From an uncultured Faecalibacterium sp. (GTDB lineage: Bacteria > Bacillota > Clostridia > Oscillospirales > Ruminococcaceae), in NCBI GenBank assembly GCA_934561115.1, contig CAKTFS010000021.1, positions 1-27,959 of the forward strand: a stretch of 27,959 nt of DNA. The letters are read 5' to 3'. Both the position numbers and the translations under genes were made by a program. Positions 16,183 through 24,131 of this stretch are shown in pieces. Position 1 is the first letter of the stretch, and the number at the start of each line of letters is the position of its first letter. The notes beneath the pieces were generated by a model that was not told the origin of the DNA, searched no databases, and was given only the letters and a program-made list of their open reading frames with translations.

Positions 16183-17624
16183 ACAGAACCGAGCGCGCAG
16201 TCATCGTGTGGAAGCCGCAGCCCCGGCAGCTGGAATTTATGCGCAGACCGGAGCCGGAGGCGCTGTACGGCGGCGCGGCGGGCGGCGGCAAGAGCGATGC
16301 ACTGCTGATCGAAGCACTGCGGCAGGTGCACATCCCGCATTACCGGGCGCTGATCCTGCGCAAGACCTACCCGCAGCTTTCCGACCTTGTGGATAAAAGC
16401 CAGCTGTACTACCGCCGGGCGTTCCCGGAAGCGCAGTACAACGCCACCTCCCATGTATGGGTGTTTCCCAGCGGGGCAAAGATCTGGTTCGGCTCCATGC
16501 AGTACACCAAGGACCGCACCAACTATCAGGGCAAAGCCTACGATTTTATCGGCTTTGACGAGCTGACCCACTTTGAGTGGGACGAGTACAGCTACATGAT
16601 GAGCCGCAACCGCCCCACCGGGCCGGGCACCCGGGTGTATATGCGTGCTACAACGAACCCCGGCGGCATCGGCCACGGCTGGGTAAAGGCGCGGTTCATC
16701 ACCCCCGCCCCGCCCGGCACGCCCATTGTGGAAACCGTCACGGTGCGCCTGCCGGACGGCACCGACCAGCAGATGGAGCGGGCGCGGGTGTTCATCCCGT
16801 CCAGCGTGTTCGATAACCCTGCGCTGCTGGCCAACGACCCCGGGTATCTGGCAAGCCTTGCCAGCCTGCCGGAGGCGGAAAAGCAGGCGCTGCTCTACGG
16901 CAGCTGGGACAGCTTTTCCGGGCAGGTGTTCACCGAGTGGCGCAACGACCCGGCGCACTATCAGGATCAGCGCTGGACCCATGTCATCGCGCCCTTTGCC
17001 ATCCCCAAGCACTGGCCCATCTGGCGCGGGTACGACTTCGGCTTTTCCAAGCCCTTTTCGGTGGGGTGGTACGCGGTGGACGAGGAGGGGCGGCTGTACC
17101 GCATCAAGGAGCTGTACGGCTGCACCGGCCGCCCCAACGAAGGCCTGCGCATCGACCCGGTGGAGCAGGCCAAGCGCATCCGGGAGGCTGAGCAGAACGA
17201 CCCGCTGCTGCGGGGCAGGGTGATCCACGGGGTGGCAGACCCCGCCATCTTCGACGAGAGCCGGGGCGAGAGCATTGCGGCCATGATGGAGCGCAGTCCG
17301 CATTTTCTGCGCTGGCAGCCCGGGGATCACACCCGGCTGGCGGGCAAGATGCAGTTCCACTACCGGCTGCGGTTCGCGCCGGACGGGCGGCCGATGCTGC
17401 AGGTGTTCAACAGCTGCAAGCACTTCATCCGCACCCTGCCGAACCTTGTGTACGACGAGAGCAATGTGGAGGATATCGACACCCGGCAGGAGGACCACAT
17501 CTACGACGAGTGCCGCTATGTGCTGATGGAACATCCCATCAGTCCGCCCGAGGCTTCTGCCGCGCCGCCAAGGCCGGACGACCCGCTGGAGCTGCACCGG
17601 CAGGCGCGGTTCTACCGCATTTGA
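16179..17624 (+). CDS. terL: Phage terminase, large subunit
   Basis: This 481-residue motor protein pumps DNA into the prohead and cuts it. The N-terminal ATPase shows Walker A GGAAGGGKSD at 31-40, a Walker B-like strand with the catalytic acid in FIGFDELTHFE (about 122-132) and the coupling segment TNPGG. The C-terminal RNase H-like nuclease shows its spaced acids in GYDFGFSKPF (about 284), GVADPAIFD (about 351) and DHIYDECRY (about 439). Its length is normal. The start at 16179 is fixed by the ATGA overlap with the upstream gene and by GGAGG before it; an earlier in-frame start would overlap more. All active-site elements are present, so it looks functional. Confidence 0.95.
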   Translation: MNRTERAVIVWKPQPRQLEFMRRPEPEALYGGAAGGGKSDALLIEALRQVHIPHYRALILRKTYPQLSDLVDKSQLYYRRAFPEAQYNATSHVWVFPSGAKIWFGSMQYTKDRTNYQGKAYDFIGFDELTHFEWDEYSYMMSRNRPTGPGTRVYMRATTNPGGIGHGWVKARFITPAPPGTPIVETVTVRLPDGTDQQMERARVFIPSSVFDNPALLANDPGYLASLASLPEAEKQALLYGSWDSFSGQVFTEWRNDPAHYQDQRWTHVIAPFAIPKHWPIWRGYDFGFSKPFSVGWYAVDEEGRLYRIKELYGCTGRPNEGLRIDPVEQAKRIREAEQNDPLLRGRVIHGVADPAIFDESRGESIAAMMERSPHFLRWQPGDHTRLAGKMQFHYRLRFAPDGRPMLQVFNSCKHFIRTLPNLVYDESNVEDIDTRQEDHIYDECRYVLMEHPISPPEASAAPPRPDDPLELHRQARFYRI

Positions 17625-17640
17625 AAAGAAAGGAAAGATT

Positions 17641-19425
17641 ATGGAAGATACAAGAGCAGAAGCCCTGCCCATCGGCGCGGCAGAGGCGGCGGCTGCCTTG
17701 CAGACGCTGCAGCGCTACAAGGCGGGCAAGGCGGCGCTGGACAAGCGCCTGATCGATAACGAATTGTGGTTCCGCATGGGACACTGGAAAAACTACCGCG
17801 ACCCGCTGATGCCCGGCAAGGCGCAGCCCTCCAGCGGGTGGCTGTTCAACAGCATCGCCAACAAGCACGCCGACGCCATGGACAACTACCCCGAGCCCAT
17901 GGTCCTGCCCCGGGCGGCAGACGATCAGGCCACGGCGCAGGCGCTTTCCAGCGTGCTGCCGGTGGTGCTGGAGCAGGCAGATTACGAGCAGGTGTACAGC
18001 GACGTCTGGTGGCGCAAGCTCAAGCAGGGCACCGGCGTTACCGGCATCTTCTGGGACCCGGCGGCGCGCGGCGGGTTGGGCGATATTGCGGTGCGCAGCG
18101 TCAACCTGCTCATGCTCTACTGGGAGCCGGGCGTGCAGGATATTCAGGACTCGCCGGATTTGTTCCACCTCAGCCTTGAGGACACCGCCCGGCTGACCGC
18201 GCAGTATCCGCAGCTGGCAGGGCACGCCGCCGGTGTGGTGGACGTGCCCCGGTACATCCACGAGGACGGCCAGACCACCGCCAACAAGAGCGTGGTGGTG
18301 GACTGGTATTATAAGCGCCCGGACGAGAGCGGAAAATTGCGGCTGCACTACTGCAAGCTGTGCAACGGCGTGGTGCTGTATGCCAGCCAGAACGACCCGG
18401 CGCTGGCGGCGCGCGGCCTGTACGACCACGGCAAGTACCCCTTTGTGTTCGACCCGCTGTTCGTGGAGGAGGATTCTCCCGCCGGGTTCGGCTACATCGA
18501 CGTGATGAAGGACTGCCAGAACGCCATTGACCGGATGAACCACGCCATGGACGAGAACGTGCTGCTGGCCTCCCGCCAGCGGTATGTGCTCAGCGATACC
18601 GCCGGGGTGAATGAGGAGGAGCTGGCCGACCTGAGCCGGGACATCGTGCACGTTGTGGGACGTCTGAACGAAGATTCCTTCCGTCCGCTGCAGACGGCGG
18701 GTTTGCAGGGCAACAGTCTGAGCTACCGCAACAGCCGTATCGAGGAGCTGAAGGAGATCAGCGGCAACCGAGACCTGACGCAGGGCGGCACCACCGGCGG
18801 CGTGACCGCCGCCAGCGCCATCGCTGCCCTGCAGGAGGCGGGCAGCAAGCTGAGCCGGGATATGCTCAAGAGCGCCTACCGCGCCTTTGCAAGGCAGTGC
18901 TACCTTATCATTGAGCTGATGCGGCAGTTCTACGACGAGCAGCGGGTGTTCCGTATCACCGGCCAGCGCGGCGAGAGCGAGTTCGTACCCTTCTCGGCGC
19001 AGGGGCTGCGCGCAAAGCCCGTGCCCGCCGTGGGCGGGGTGGAGCTGGGCAGCCGGGAGCCTGTCTTTGACATTGTGGTCAGCGCCGCCAAAAAGAGCAC
19101 CTTCAGCCGCCTGTCCCAGAACGAGACCGCCAAGGAGTGCTACAAGCTGGGCTTCTTTGACCCCGCCAACGCGGACGCTGCCCTTGCGGCGCTGGAGATG
19201 ATGGACTTTGAAGGGGTGGAAAAGGTGCGCGCCCGGGTGCGGCAGAACGGCACGCTGGCGCAGCAGCTGGTGCAGCTGCAGGGGCAGATGGCAAGACTTT
19301 CTGCCGCCCTTGCCCAGCAGCCCGGCGGCACCCAAGCGGCGCAGGACACTGCCGGCCTGACGGCACAGCTGCCGGTGGCGGCGGCTGCCCGCGCCATGAA
19401 CTGGAACGGAAAGGAGGTGAAGTGA
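17641..19425 (+). CDS. Phage portal protein (P22-like)
   Basis: The 594-residue protein probably forms the dodecameric ring through which DNA enters and leaves the capsid. Recognisable portal features are the N-terminal block NSIANKHADAMDNYPEP (about 77-93), the mixed beta region with LYWEPGVQDIQD, and the region FGYIDVMKDCQNAIDRMNHAMDENV (about 285-308). The long C-terminal helical barrel (after about 500) is Gln/Ala-rich. The type fits podovirus/P22-like portals better than HK97-like ones. GAAAGGAAAG precedes the ATG, 16 bases after terL. It is full length with no frameshift. Confidence 0.9.
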   Translation: MEDTRAEALPIGAAEAAAALQTLQRYKAGKAALDKRLIDNELWFRMGHWKNYRDPLMPGKAQPSSGWLFNSIANKHADAMDNYPEPMVLPRAADDQATAQALSSVLPVVLEQADYEQVYSDVWWRKLKQGTGVTGIFWDPAARGGLGDIAVRSVNLLMLYWEPGVQDIQDSPDLFHLSLEDTARLTAQYPQLAGHAAGVVDVPRYIHEDGQTTANKSVVVDWYYKRPDESGKLRLHYCKLCNGVVLYASQNDPALAARGLYDHGKYPFVFDPLFVEEDSPAGFGYIDVMKDCQNAIDRMNHAMDENVLLASRQRYVLSDTAGVNEEELADLSRDIVHVVGRLNEDSFRPLQTAGLQGNSLSYRNSRIEELKEISGNRDLTQGGTTGGVTAASAIAALQEAGSKLSRDMLKSAYRAFARQCYLIIELMRQFYDEQRVFRITGQRGESEFVPFSAQGLRAKPVPAVGGVELGSREPVFDIVVSAAKKSTFSRLSQNETAKECYKLGFFDPANADAALAALEMMDFEGVEKVRARVRQNGTLAQQLVQLQGQMARLSAALAQQPGGTQAAQDTAGLTAQLPVAAAARAMNWNGKEVK

Positions 19426-19426
19426 G

Positions 19427-20353
19427 ATGATCAAGGTATGTTACAGCGAGCTGGACGGCCCCGAGGGGCTGAGCCTGCGGCTGGAAGCCGCCGGTCACGC
19501 GGGCTACGCGCCCGCCGGGCAGGACATCGTATGCGCTGGCGCAAGCACCCTGATGCAGGCGCTGGTGTACCTGCTGGCAGGGGAGGAAAACGCCTGCAGC
19601 GATGCCTGGGACGAGCCGGATGGCCCGCGCCTTGCCGTGGCGGCGCAGGCACCGGTAGCGCCGTGGGTGCAGGGCGCGTTTGAGCTGGCCAAGGCGGGCT
19701 TTACCCTGCTGGCCGAGCGCTACCCGGATAACCTGCGTTTTGCGGATGTGAGCCACAGCGGACAGCAGAGCATGATGGACCTGCAGCTGTTTGCGGAGGG
19801 GGAAGCGGCCCCCGCGTTGAGCCCGGAGCAGACCCGGCAGGCGGTGGCTGCGGGCACCCTGAAGCCGGAAGCCCCCGCCCCACAGCCGGAAGCGCCCCGG
19901 CAGACCCCGGCGGAGCCGGAGAAGCAGCCGGAAAGCCCTGCACAGCTGGAGCGCCCGGCGCTGCCGCCCCTGCCGCTGCAGGTGCAGAACACGGTGCGCA
20001 GCCTGCACGCCCGCTGGGCGGCAGAGGAAGCAGCCATGCGCCGCAGCCAGCCGGGCTTTGACCTGAAAGCAGAACTGAAGAACCCGGAAATGCGCCGTCT
20101 GATGCAGCTGCCCGGCATGCGGGTGCAGGACGCCTACCGCCTTGCCCACTACGAAGATGCCCTGCGCACCACGGCACAGACCGTGGAGCAGGGGGTAGTA
20201 GAGCGGGTGCAGCAGCGCGCCGCGCGTCCGCTGGAAAACGGCCTGCGCCCCGGTGCTGCTGCCTCGGTACGGCCGGACGTAGCCGCCATGACCCGCGCCC
20301 AGCGGGAAGCCTTGGAGCGCCGTGTGCTGCACGGTGCACAGATCGAACTTTGA
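19427..20353 (+). CDS. Prp-type cysteine protease fused to a scaffold-like region
   Basis: The 308-residue protein has two parts. Residues 1-about 110 match Prp, the Firmicute cysteine protease that trims ribosomal protein L27: GHAGYAPAGQDIVCAGAS carries the expected His24 and Cys36, twelve residues apart, as in Prp. Then DLQLFA at 118-123 is itself a Prp-type cleavage site, predicted to be cut after Ala123. The remainder is a Pro/Glu-rich linker (about 135-185) and a charged helical C-terminus (about 190-308), the make-up of a scaffolding protein. The gene lies between portal and capsid, where scaffold or maturation protease genes are found. I infer self-release of protease and scaffold. The scaffold role is from position and composition only. 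The start is one base after the portal stop, with AAGGAGG before it. Confidence 0.85.
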   Translation: MIKVCYSELDGPEGLSLRLEAAGHAGYAPAGQDIVCAGASTLMQALVYLLAGEENACSDAWDEPDGPRLAVAAQAPVAPWVQGAFELAKAGFTLLAERYPDNLRFADVSHSGQQSMMDLQLFAEGEAAPALSPEQTRQAVAAGTLKPEAPAPQPEAPRQTPAEPEKQPESPAQLERPALPPLPLQVQNTVRSLHARWAAEEAAMRRSQPGFDLKAELKNPEMRRLMQLPGMRVQDAYRLAHYEDALRTTAQTVEQGVVERVQQRAARPLENGLRPGAAASVRPDVAAMTRAQREALERRVLHGAQIEL

Positions 20354-20376
20354 CCCGACAGGAGAAAGGAAAAAAC

Positions 20377-21375
20377 ATGATGAATTTCAACATCCAGCTG
20401 TTTGCGGACGCGCAGACCAACACCACCGGCACCATGTCGGTGGAGATGAAGACCTTTTACGAGAAGCGCCTGATCGATCAGGCTGAGCCGCGCCTTGTGC
20501 ACGACCAGTTTGCGGATTACTACCCCGTGCCCCAGAACGGCGGCAAGACCATCGAGTTCCGTAAGTATGACAGCCTGCCCAAGGCCAGCACCCCGCTGAC
20601 CGAGGGCGTTACCCCCAACGGTCAGGCCCTGAACGTGACCAGCATCACCAGCGACCTGCACCAGTACGGCGGCTGGACCCCGCTGACCGATGTGCTGCAG
20701 ATGACCGCCATCGACAACAACGTGGTGCAGGCCACCCGCGTGCTGGCAAGTCAGGCCGGCCGCACCATGGACAGCATCACCCGCGATGTGCTGGCGGGCG
20801 GCACCAATGTCATCTACGCCCCCAAGCTGGGCGCAGACGGTGCCGAGACCGCCGTTACCAGCCGCAAGGCGCTGGACAAGAGCTGCACCCTGACCCCGAA
20901 GCTCTTCTTTCAGGCAGCGGCGCAGCTGGGCGCAATGAATGCCGACCCCATTGGTGACAGCTACGTTGCCATCATCCACCCCTATGCGGCCTACGACCTC
21001 AAGACCTGCAAGGAGTTCATGGAGGTGCACAAGTACGCCGACCCCGACACCATGTTCCGCGGCGAAATCGGCAAGCTGGGCAACATCCGCTTTATCGAGA
21101 CCAGCGAGGCCAAGATCTGGAAGGACGATACCTGCCCGGCGGGTCTGGCAGTGTTCGGCACGCTGGTGCTGGGTGCACACGCCTACGGCGTGACCGAGCT
21201 GGAGGGCGGCGGCCTTGAGCACATCGTCAAGCAGCTGGGCTACGGCGACGACCCGCTGAACCAGCGCGCCTCTGTGGGCTGGAAGGGGATGCGCGCCGCC
21301 GAGCGTCTGGTGGAGCAGTACATGGTGCGCATCGAGAGCGTGTCCAGCTACTCTGCCACCGCTGCCGCCAACTAA
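20377..21375 (+). CDS. Major capsid protein (N4-gp56 family)
   Basis: The 332-residue shell protein resembles the N4-gp56-type capsid family, with the typical run MKTFYEKRLIDQAEPRLVHD, FRKYDSLPKASTPLTEGVTP and QYGGWTPLTDVLQ, and a DPxG-rich middle. The N-terminus MMNFNIQLFADAQ carries a Prp/L27-type site, with predicted cleavage after Ala10, matching the LQLFA inside the upstream protease-scaffold fusion. I place the start at ATG 20377 (20380 is also possible), behind GGAGAAAGG; a TTG-initiated extension to 20350 would run through that ribosome binding site. It is followed by one small gene and then a terminator. Confidence 0.92.
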   Translation: MMNFNIQLFADAQTNTTGTMSVEMKTFYEKRLIDQAEPRLVHDQFADYYPVPQNGGKTIEFRKYDSLPKASTPLTEGVTPNGQALNVTSITSDLHQYGGWTPLTDVLQMTAIDNNVVQATRVLASQAGRTMDSITRDVLAGGTNVIYAPKLGADGAETAVTSRKALDKSCTLTPKLFFQAAAQLGAMNADPIGDSYVAIIHPYAAYDLKTCKEFMEVHKYADPDTMFRGEIGKLGNIRFIETSEAKIWKDDTCPAGLAVFGTLVLGAHAYGVTELEGGGLEHIVKQLGYGDDPLNQRASVGWKGMRAAERLVEQYMVRIESVSSYSATAAAN

Positions 21376-21385
21376 GGAGGTGCCC

Positions 21386-21598
21386 ATGGCTGAAAAGAAC
21401 GTGCGCATCCGGCTGTTCAAGGACAACAGCCGCTACAAAGGCGATCTGTTCGTCAGCGTCAACGGCGTGAACTACAAGATCCGCCGGGGCGTGGAGGTGG
21501 AGGTGCCGCCCGCTGTGGCCGAGGTGCTGGAACACAGCCAGCGTCAGGACGAGCTGACCGCTGCCCGCATTGCCGCTGCGGAGAACGCGGCGCAGTAA
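21386..21598 (+). CDS. Small head-associated protein
   Basis: The 70-residue protein starts at ATG 21386 behind a full AAGGAGG, 11 bases after the capsid gene. It begins with a strand-rich part (VRIRLFKDNSRYKGDLFVSVNGVNYKIRRGVEVEVPP) and ends in a charged Ala-rich helix. Small proteins of this kind directly after a capsid gene are common in Firmicute phages, and a capsid decoration or accessory role is the natural guess. The GVEVEVPPAVAEVL wording is shared with such proteins as I recall them. Function unproven. Confidence 0.75.
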   Translation: MAEKNVRIRLFKDNSRYKGDLFVSVNGVNYKIRRGVEVEVPPAVAEVLEHSQRQDELTAARIAAAENAAQ

Positions 21599-21608
21599 AA
21601 ACAACGCT

Positions 21609-21645
21609 GCCCGGCTGGGAGAAATGCCCCCGGCCGGGCTTTTTA
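21609..21645 (+). terminator. Terminator inside the phage module
   Basis: GCCCGGC (21609-21615) pairs with GCCGGGC (21633-21639) and is followed by six T and then AT. It separates protease/scaffold/capsid genes from the connector and accessory genes, which could raise capsid output relative to the rest. Confidence 0.75.
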
Positions 21646-21663
21646 TAAAAAGGATGTGATGAG

Positions 21664-22047
21664 ATGACTGTAGGAGAGGCTTTGGAGCGTGCCGAGCAGC
21701 TGCGCCCGAACTGCCGCATTGAAACCGAGACCCGGCTGCAGTGGCTGCGGGAGGCGGACGCCCTGCTGCGCACAAAGCTGTTTGACCGCAGCGCCGCCGG
21801 GGCGTTTGACGCGGTGGGCGCAGACCGTCCATGGGAGCAGCCGGTGCAGGATGACCAGACGCTGCTGGCCCCGCCGCCCTTTGATGCGCTGTACCCGCAC
21901 CTGCTGTGTGCGCAGATGGACGCCGCCCTGGGCGAGACCGACCGCTACGCCGGGGAGCAGGCGCAGTACAACGCCCTGTATGCAGAGCTGGCGGTCTGGC
22001 TGCGGCAGAACTACCCGCCCCGCAGCCGGGCGCAGTGGCGCTGGTAA
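21664..22047 (+). CDS. Head-tail connector-like protein
   Basis: The 127-residue, mostly helical protein has features of gp6/gp15-type head-completion adaptors: ALERAEQLRPNCRIETETRLQWLREADALLRTKLFD at the N-terminus, then a hinge with FDALYPHLLCAQMDAALGETDRY, and a helical end. Its place between capsid genes and the tail-accessory gene supports the call. AAGGATG lies upstream of ATG 21664. No catalytic motif is expected or seen. Confidence 0.65.
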   Translation: MTVGEALERAEQLRPNCRIETETRLQWLREADALLRTKLFDRSAAGAFDAVGADRPWEQPVQDDQTLLAPPPFDALYPHLLCAQMDAALGETDRYAGEQAQYNALYAELAVWLRQNYPPRSRAQWRW

Positions 22048-22059
22048 GGGGGTGAGGCG

Positions 22060-23940
22060 ATGGTACTGGCAGACAGAATGCGGCTTGCCAACACCCGGCA
22101 GCTGCTGCGGGCCTTTGGCGGCCTGAACGAGACTTACGGCTGCTCGGAAGCAGAGTACAGCGCCGGCGTGAACTTTTCCACCCGGGATTTTCCCGCCCTG
22201 AGCACCCGCACCCCGCGCCGCAAACTGCGGGCGCTGACCGGCCTGAACGGGATGTACCACCTGAACGGCCTGCTGACCGTCTGCGGGCGGGACATCGTTT
22301 ATACCCCGGACGATGCCGCCGCCCCGGCGGTGACGAAGCCGGACGCCGTGACCGATGGCCGCAAGGCGCTGGTGGGCATCGGCACAAAGATCCTGATCTT
22401 CCCGGACAAGCTGGCCTTTGATACAGCAGACGGCAGCGTGACCGCACTGGGAGCACTGTGGACGGCGGTGGGCAAAAGCGTGACCTTTGCCCCCTGCGAT
22501 GCCGCAGGCAAGATCTACCGGGTGGAGGGCTTTGGCCGGGACGAGCCCGCCGACCCGGCAGACGGACAGCTGTTTTTAAAGGTAGAAGATGCCGGCCACC
22601 CGTGGCGGTACGACAGCACGCTGGAGATGTACAGCAAAAACTCCGGCAGCTGGGCGGCCATCCCGCTGGAATACTGCCGCATCACGGCGGCAGGGCTGGG
22701 GGAGCTGTTCCGGCAGTGGGACACCGTGACCGTGCAGGGCGCAGCCGCCGAAGCGGCGGGGCAGAGCCCGGAGCTGAACGGAGATCAGATCGTGTACGAC
22801 GTGGGCGAGGACTGGCTGCGGGTGCGCTGCACCCCGCAGGGCGAGTACTTCTACGGCACACTGGTGCAGAACACCGCCGCCGCCCAGTGGCAGAGCATGG
22901 ACGGCAAGCAGCACCGCAGAGTGGACACCGCGCAGACGGTATCCATAGAGCGCCGGGTGCCGGAGCTGGATTTTGTGACCGAGTGCGACAACCGGGTGTG
23001 GGGCTGCAGCAGCAGGGAGAACGTCATCTACGGCTGCAAGCTGGGCGACCCCACCAACTGGTTCAGCTACCGGGGCATCGCGGCAGACAGCTACGCTGTC
23101 ACCGTGGGCAGCGATGGTGCCTTTACCGGGGCGGCTTCCTGCATGGGCTATGCGCTGTTCTTTAAAGAGAACACCCTGCACAAGCTGTACGGCTCCAAGC
23201 CCTCGGATTTTCAGCTTTCCAGCCTGCGCTGCCGGGGCGTGGCAAAAAACGCCGCCCGCAGCCTGTGCGTGCTGAACGAGACGCTGTATTATCTCTCGCC
23301 GGACGGTGTCATGGCGTGGGACGGCAGTCTGCCCACCAAGGTATCCGGTGCGCTGGACGCCGCAAAGCTTGCCAACGTGCAAAGCGCCGTGGGCGGTGCG
23401 CTGGATGGCCGGTACTACCTGCACATCTCCCGGGAGCGTGCGCGTCTGCTGGTCTACGATACCGAGAAGGGGCTGTGGAGCGAGGAGGACGTCTGCTCCA
23501 GCGATATGACCAGCACCGGCGGGCAGCTTTATCTGTGGGACGGGCAGGCACTGTGGGCGGCAGACCCCACCCGCGAGCCGGACTGGCAGAGCACCGACGG
23601 TGTGGAAACGGACATCCCCTTTGAGCTGGTCACCGGCGATGTGGGGCTGGACGGCACCGAGCAGCGGTATCTCTCCCGGCTGACCCTGCGGCTGGACGCC
23701 GAACGCACCAGCACTGTGGAGGTGGCGGTAAGCTATGACGGCGGCGCGTGGGAGACGGTAACCTCCCTTGCCGCCCAGGGCAGCCGCCGCAGCTATGACC
23801 TGCCCTTTGTGCCCCGGCGGTGCGGGTCGCTGCGGCTGCGGCTGCGCGGCAAGGGGCAGATCACTTTGCGCAGTCTTGTGCGCACCATCGCCCCGGCAAA
23901 GGGAAAATTATGGGAGGAGGATGCCTCATGGCAAGCATGA
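22060..23940 (+). CDS. Large beta-rich phage structural protein (P22 gp10-like propeller?)
   Basis: The 626-residue protein has the look of a beta-propeller: recurring short strands and aromatic turns such as LYYLSPDGVMAWDG, GRYYLHISRERARLLVYD, GLWSEEDV and LYLWDGQALWAAD. In P22-like phages a protein of this kind (packaged-DNA stabilising tail accessory, gp10) binds under the connector. The resemblance here is in fold pattern and gene position, not in a residue-level match I can prove. The N-terminus (MRLANTRQLLRAFGGLNETY) is typical of Firmicute homologues annotated as phage structural or stabilisation proteins. A ribosome binding site (GGGGGTGAGG) overlaps the end of the connector gene. Confidence 0.7.
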   Translation: MVLADRMRLANTRQLLRAFGGLNETYGCSEAEYSAGVNFSTRDFPALSTRTPRRKLRALTGLNGMYHLNGLLTVCGRDIVYTPDDAAAPAVTKPDAVTDGRKALVGIGTKILIFPDKLAFDTADGSVTALGALWTAVGKSVTFAPCDAAGKIYRVEGFGRDEPADPADGQLFLKVEDAGHPWRYDSTLEMYSKNSGSWAAIPLEYCRITAAGLGELFRQWDTVTVQGAAAEAAGQSPELNGDQIVYDVGEDWLRVRCTPQGEYFYGTLVQNTAAAQWQSMDGKQHRRVDTAQTVSIERRVPELDFVTECDNRVWGCSSRENVIYGCKLGDPTNWFSYRGIAADSYAVTVGSDGAFTGAASCMGYALFFKENTLHKLYGSKPSDFQLSSLRCRGVAKNAARSLCVLNETLYYLSPDGVMAWDGSLPTKVSGALDAAKLANVQSAVGGALDGRYYLHISRERARLLVYDTEKGLWSEEDVCSSDMTSTGGQLYLWDGQALWAADPTREPDWQSTDGVETDIPFELVTGDVGLDGTEQRYLSRLTLRLDAERTSTVEVAVSYDGGAWETVTSLAAQGSRRSYDLPFVPRRCGSLRLRLRGKGQITLRSLVRTIAPAKGKLWEEDASWQA

Positions 23941-24113
23941 ACGGCCTGAGCAAGCTGGGGCTGCCCAAGCTCAGCGATAACATGGACCCGGAGGATGCCC
24001 GGGTGCTGCGCAGCTATCTGTACCAGATGCAGGAGCAGCTGCAGTATGTACTGACCAATCTGGATACGGAAAATATGTCCGACACCCTGCGCAGCAAGCT
24101 GCAGGGATTATAA
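23928..24113 (+). CDS. 61-residue phage protein
   Basis: The gene begins 13 bases inside the end of the propeller gene, behind GGAGGAGG, at ATG 23928. The protein contains NMDPEDARVLRSYLYQMQEQLQYVLTNLDTENMS, one or two amphipathic helices. That string resembles a short linker found at the head of many clostridial phage tail or minor structural proteins. Here it stands as a free small protein, which may be its normal state or the remnant of a larger one. No function can be assigned. Confidence 0.65.
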   Translation: MASMNGLSKLGLPKLSDNMDPEDARVLRSYLYQMQEQLQYVLTNLDTENMSDTLRSKLQGL

Positions 24114-24131
24114 GCATGAAAGGAGAATTTT

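Noticed and set aside
17539..19434. 631-residue minus-strand frame opposite the portal gene
   Set aside because: Same kind of shadow; it crosses the ends of two well-supported genes and has no ribosome binding site or family resemblance.
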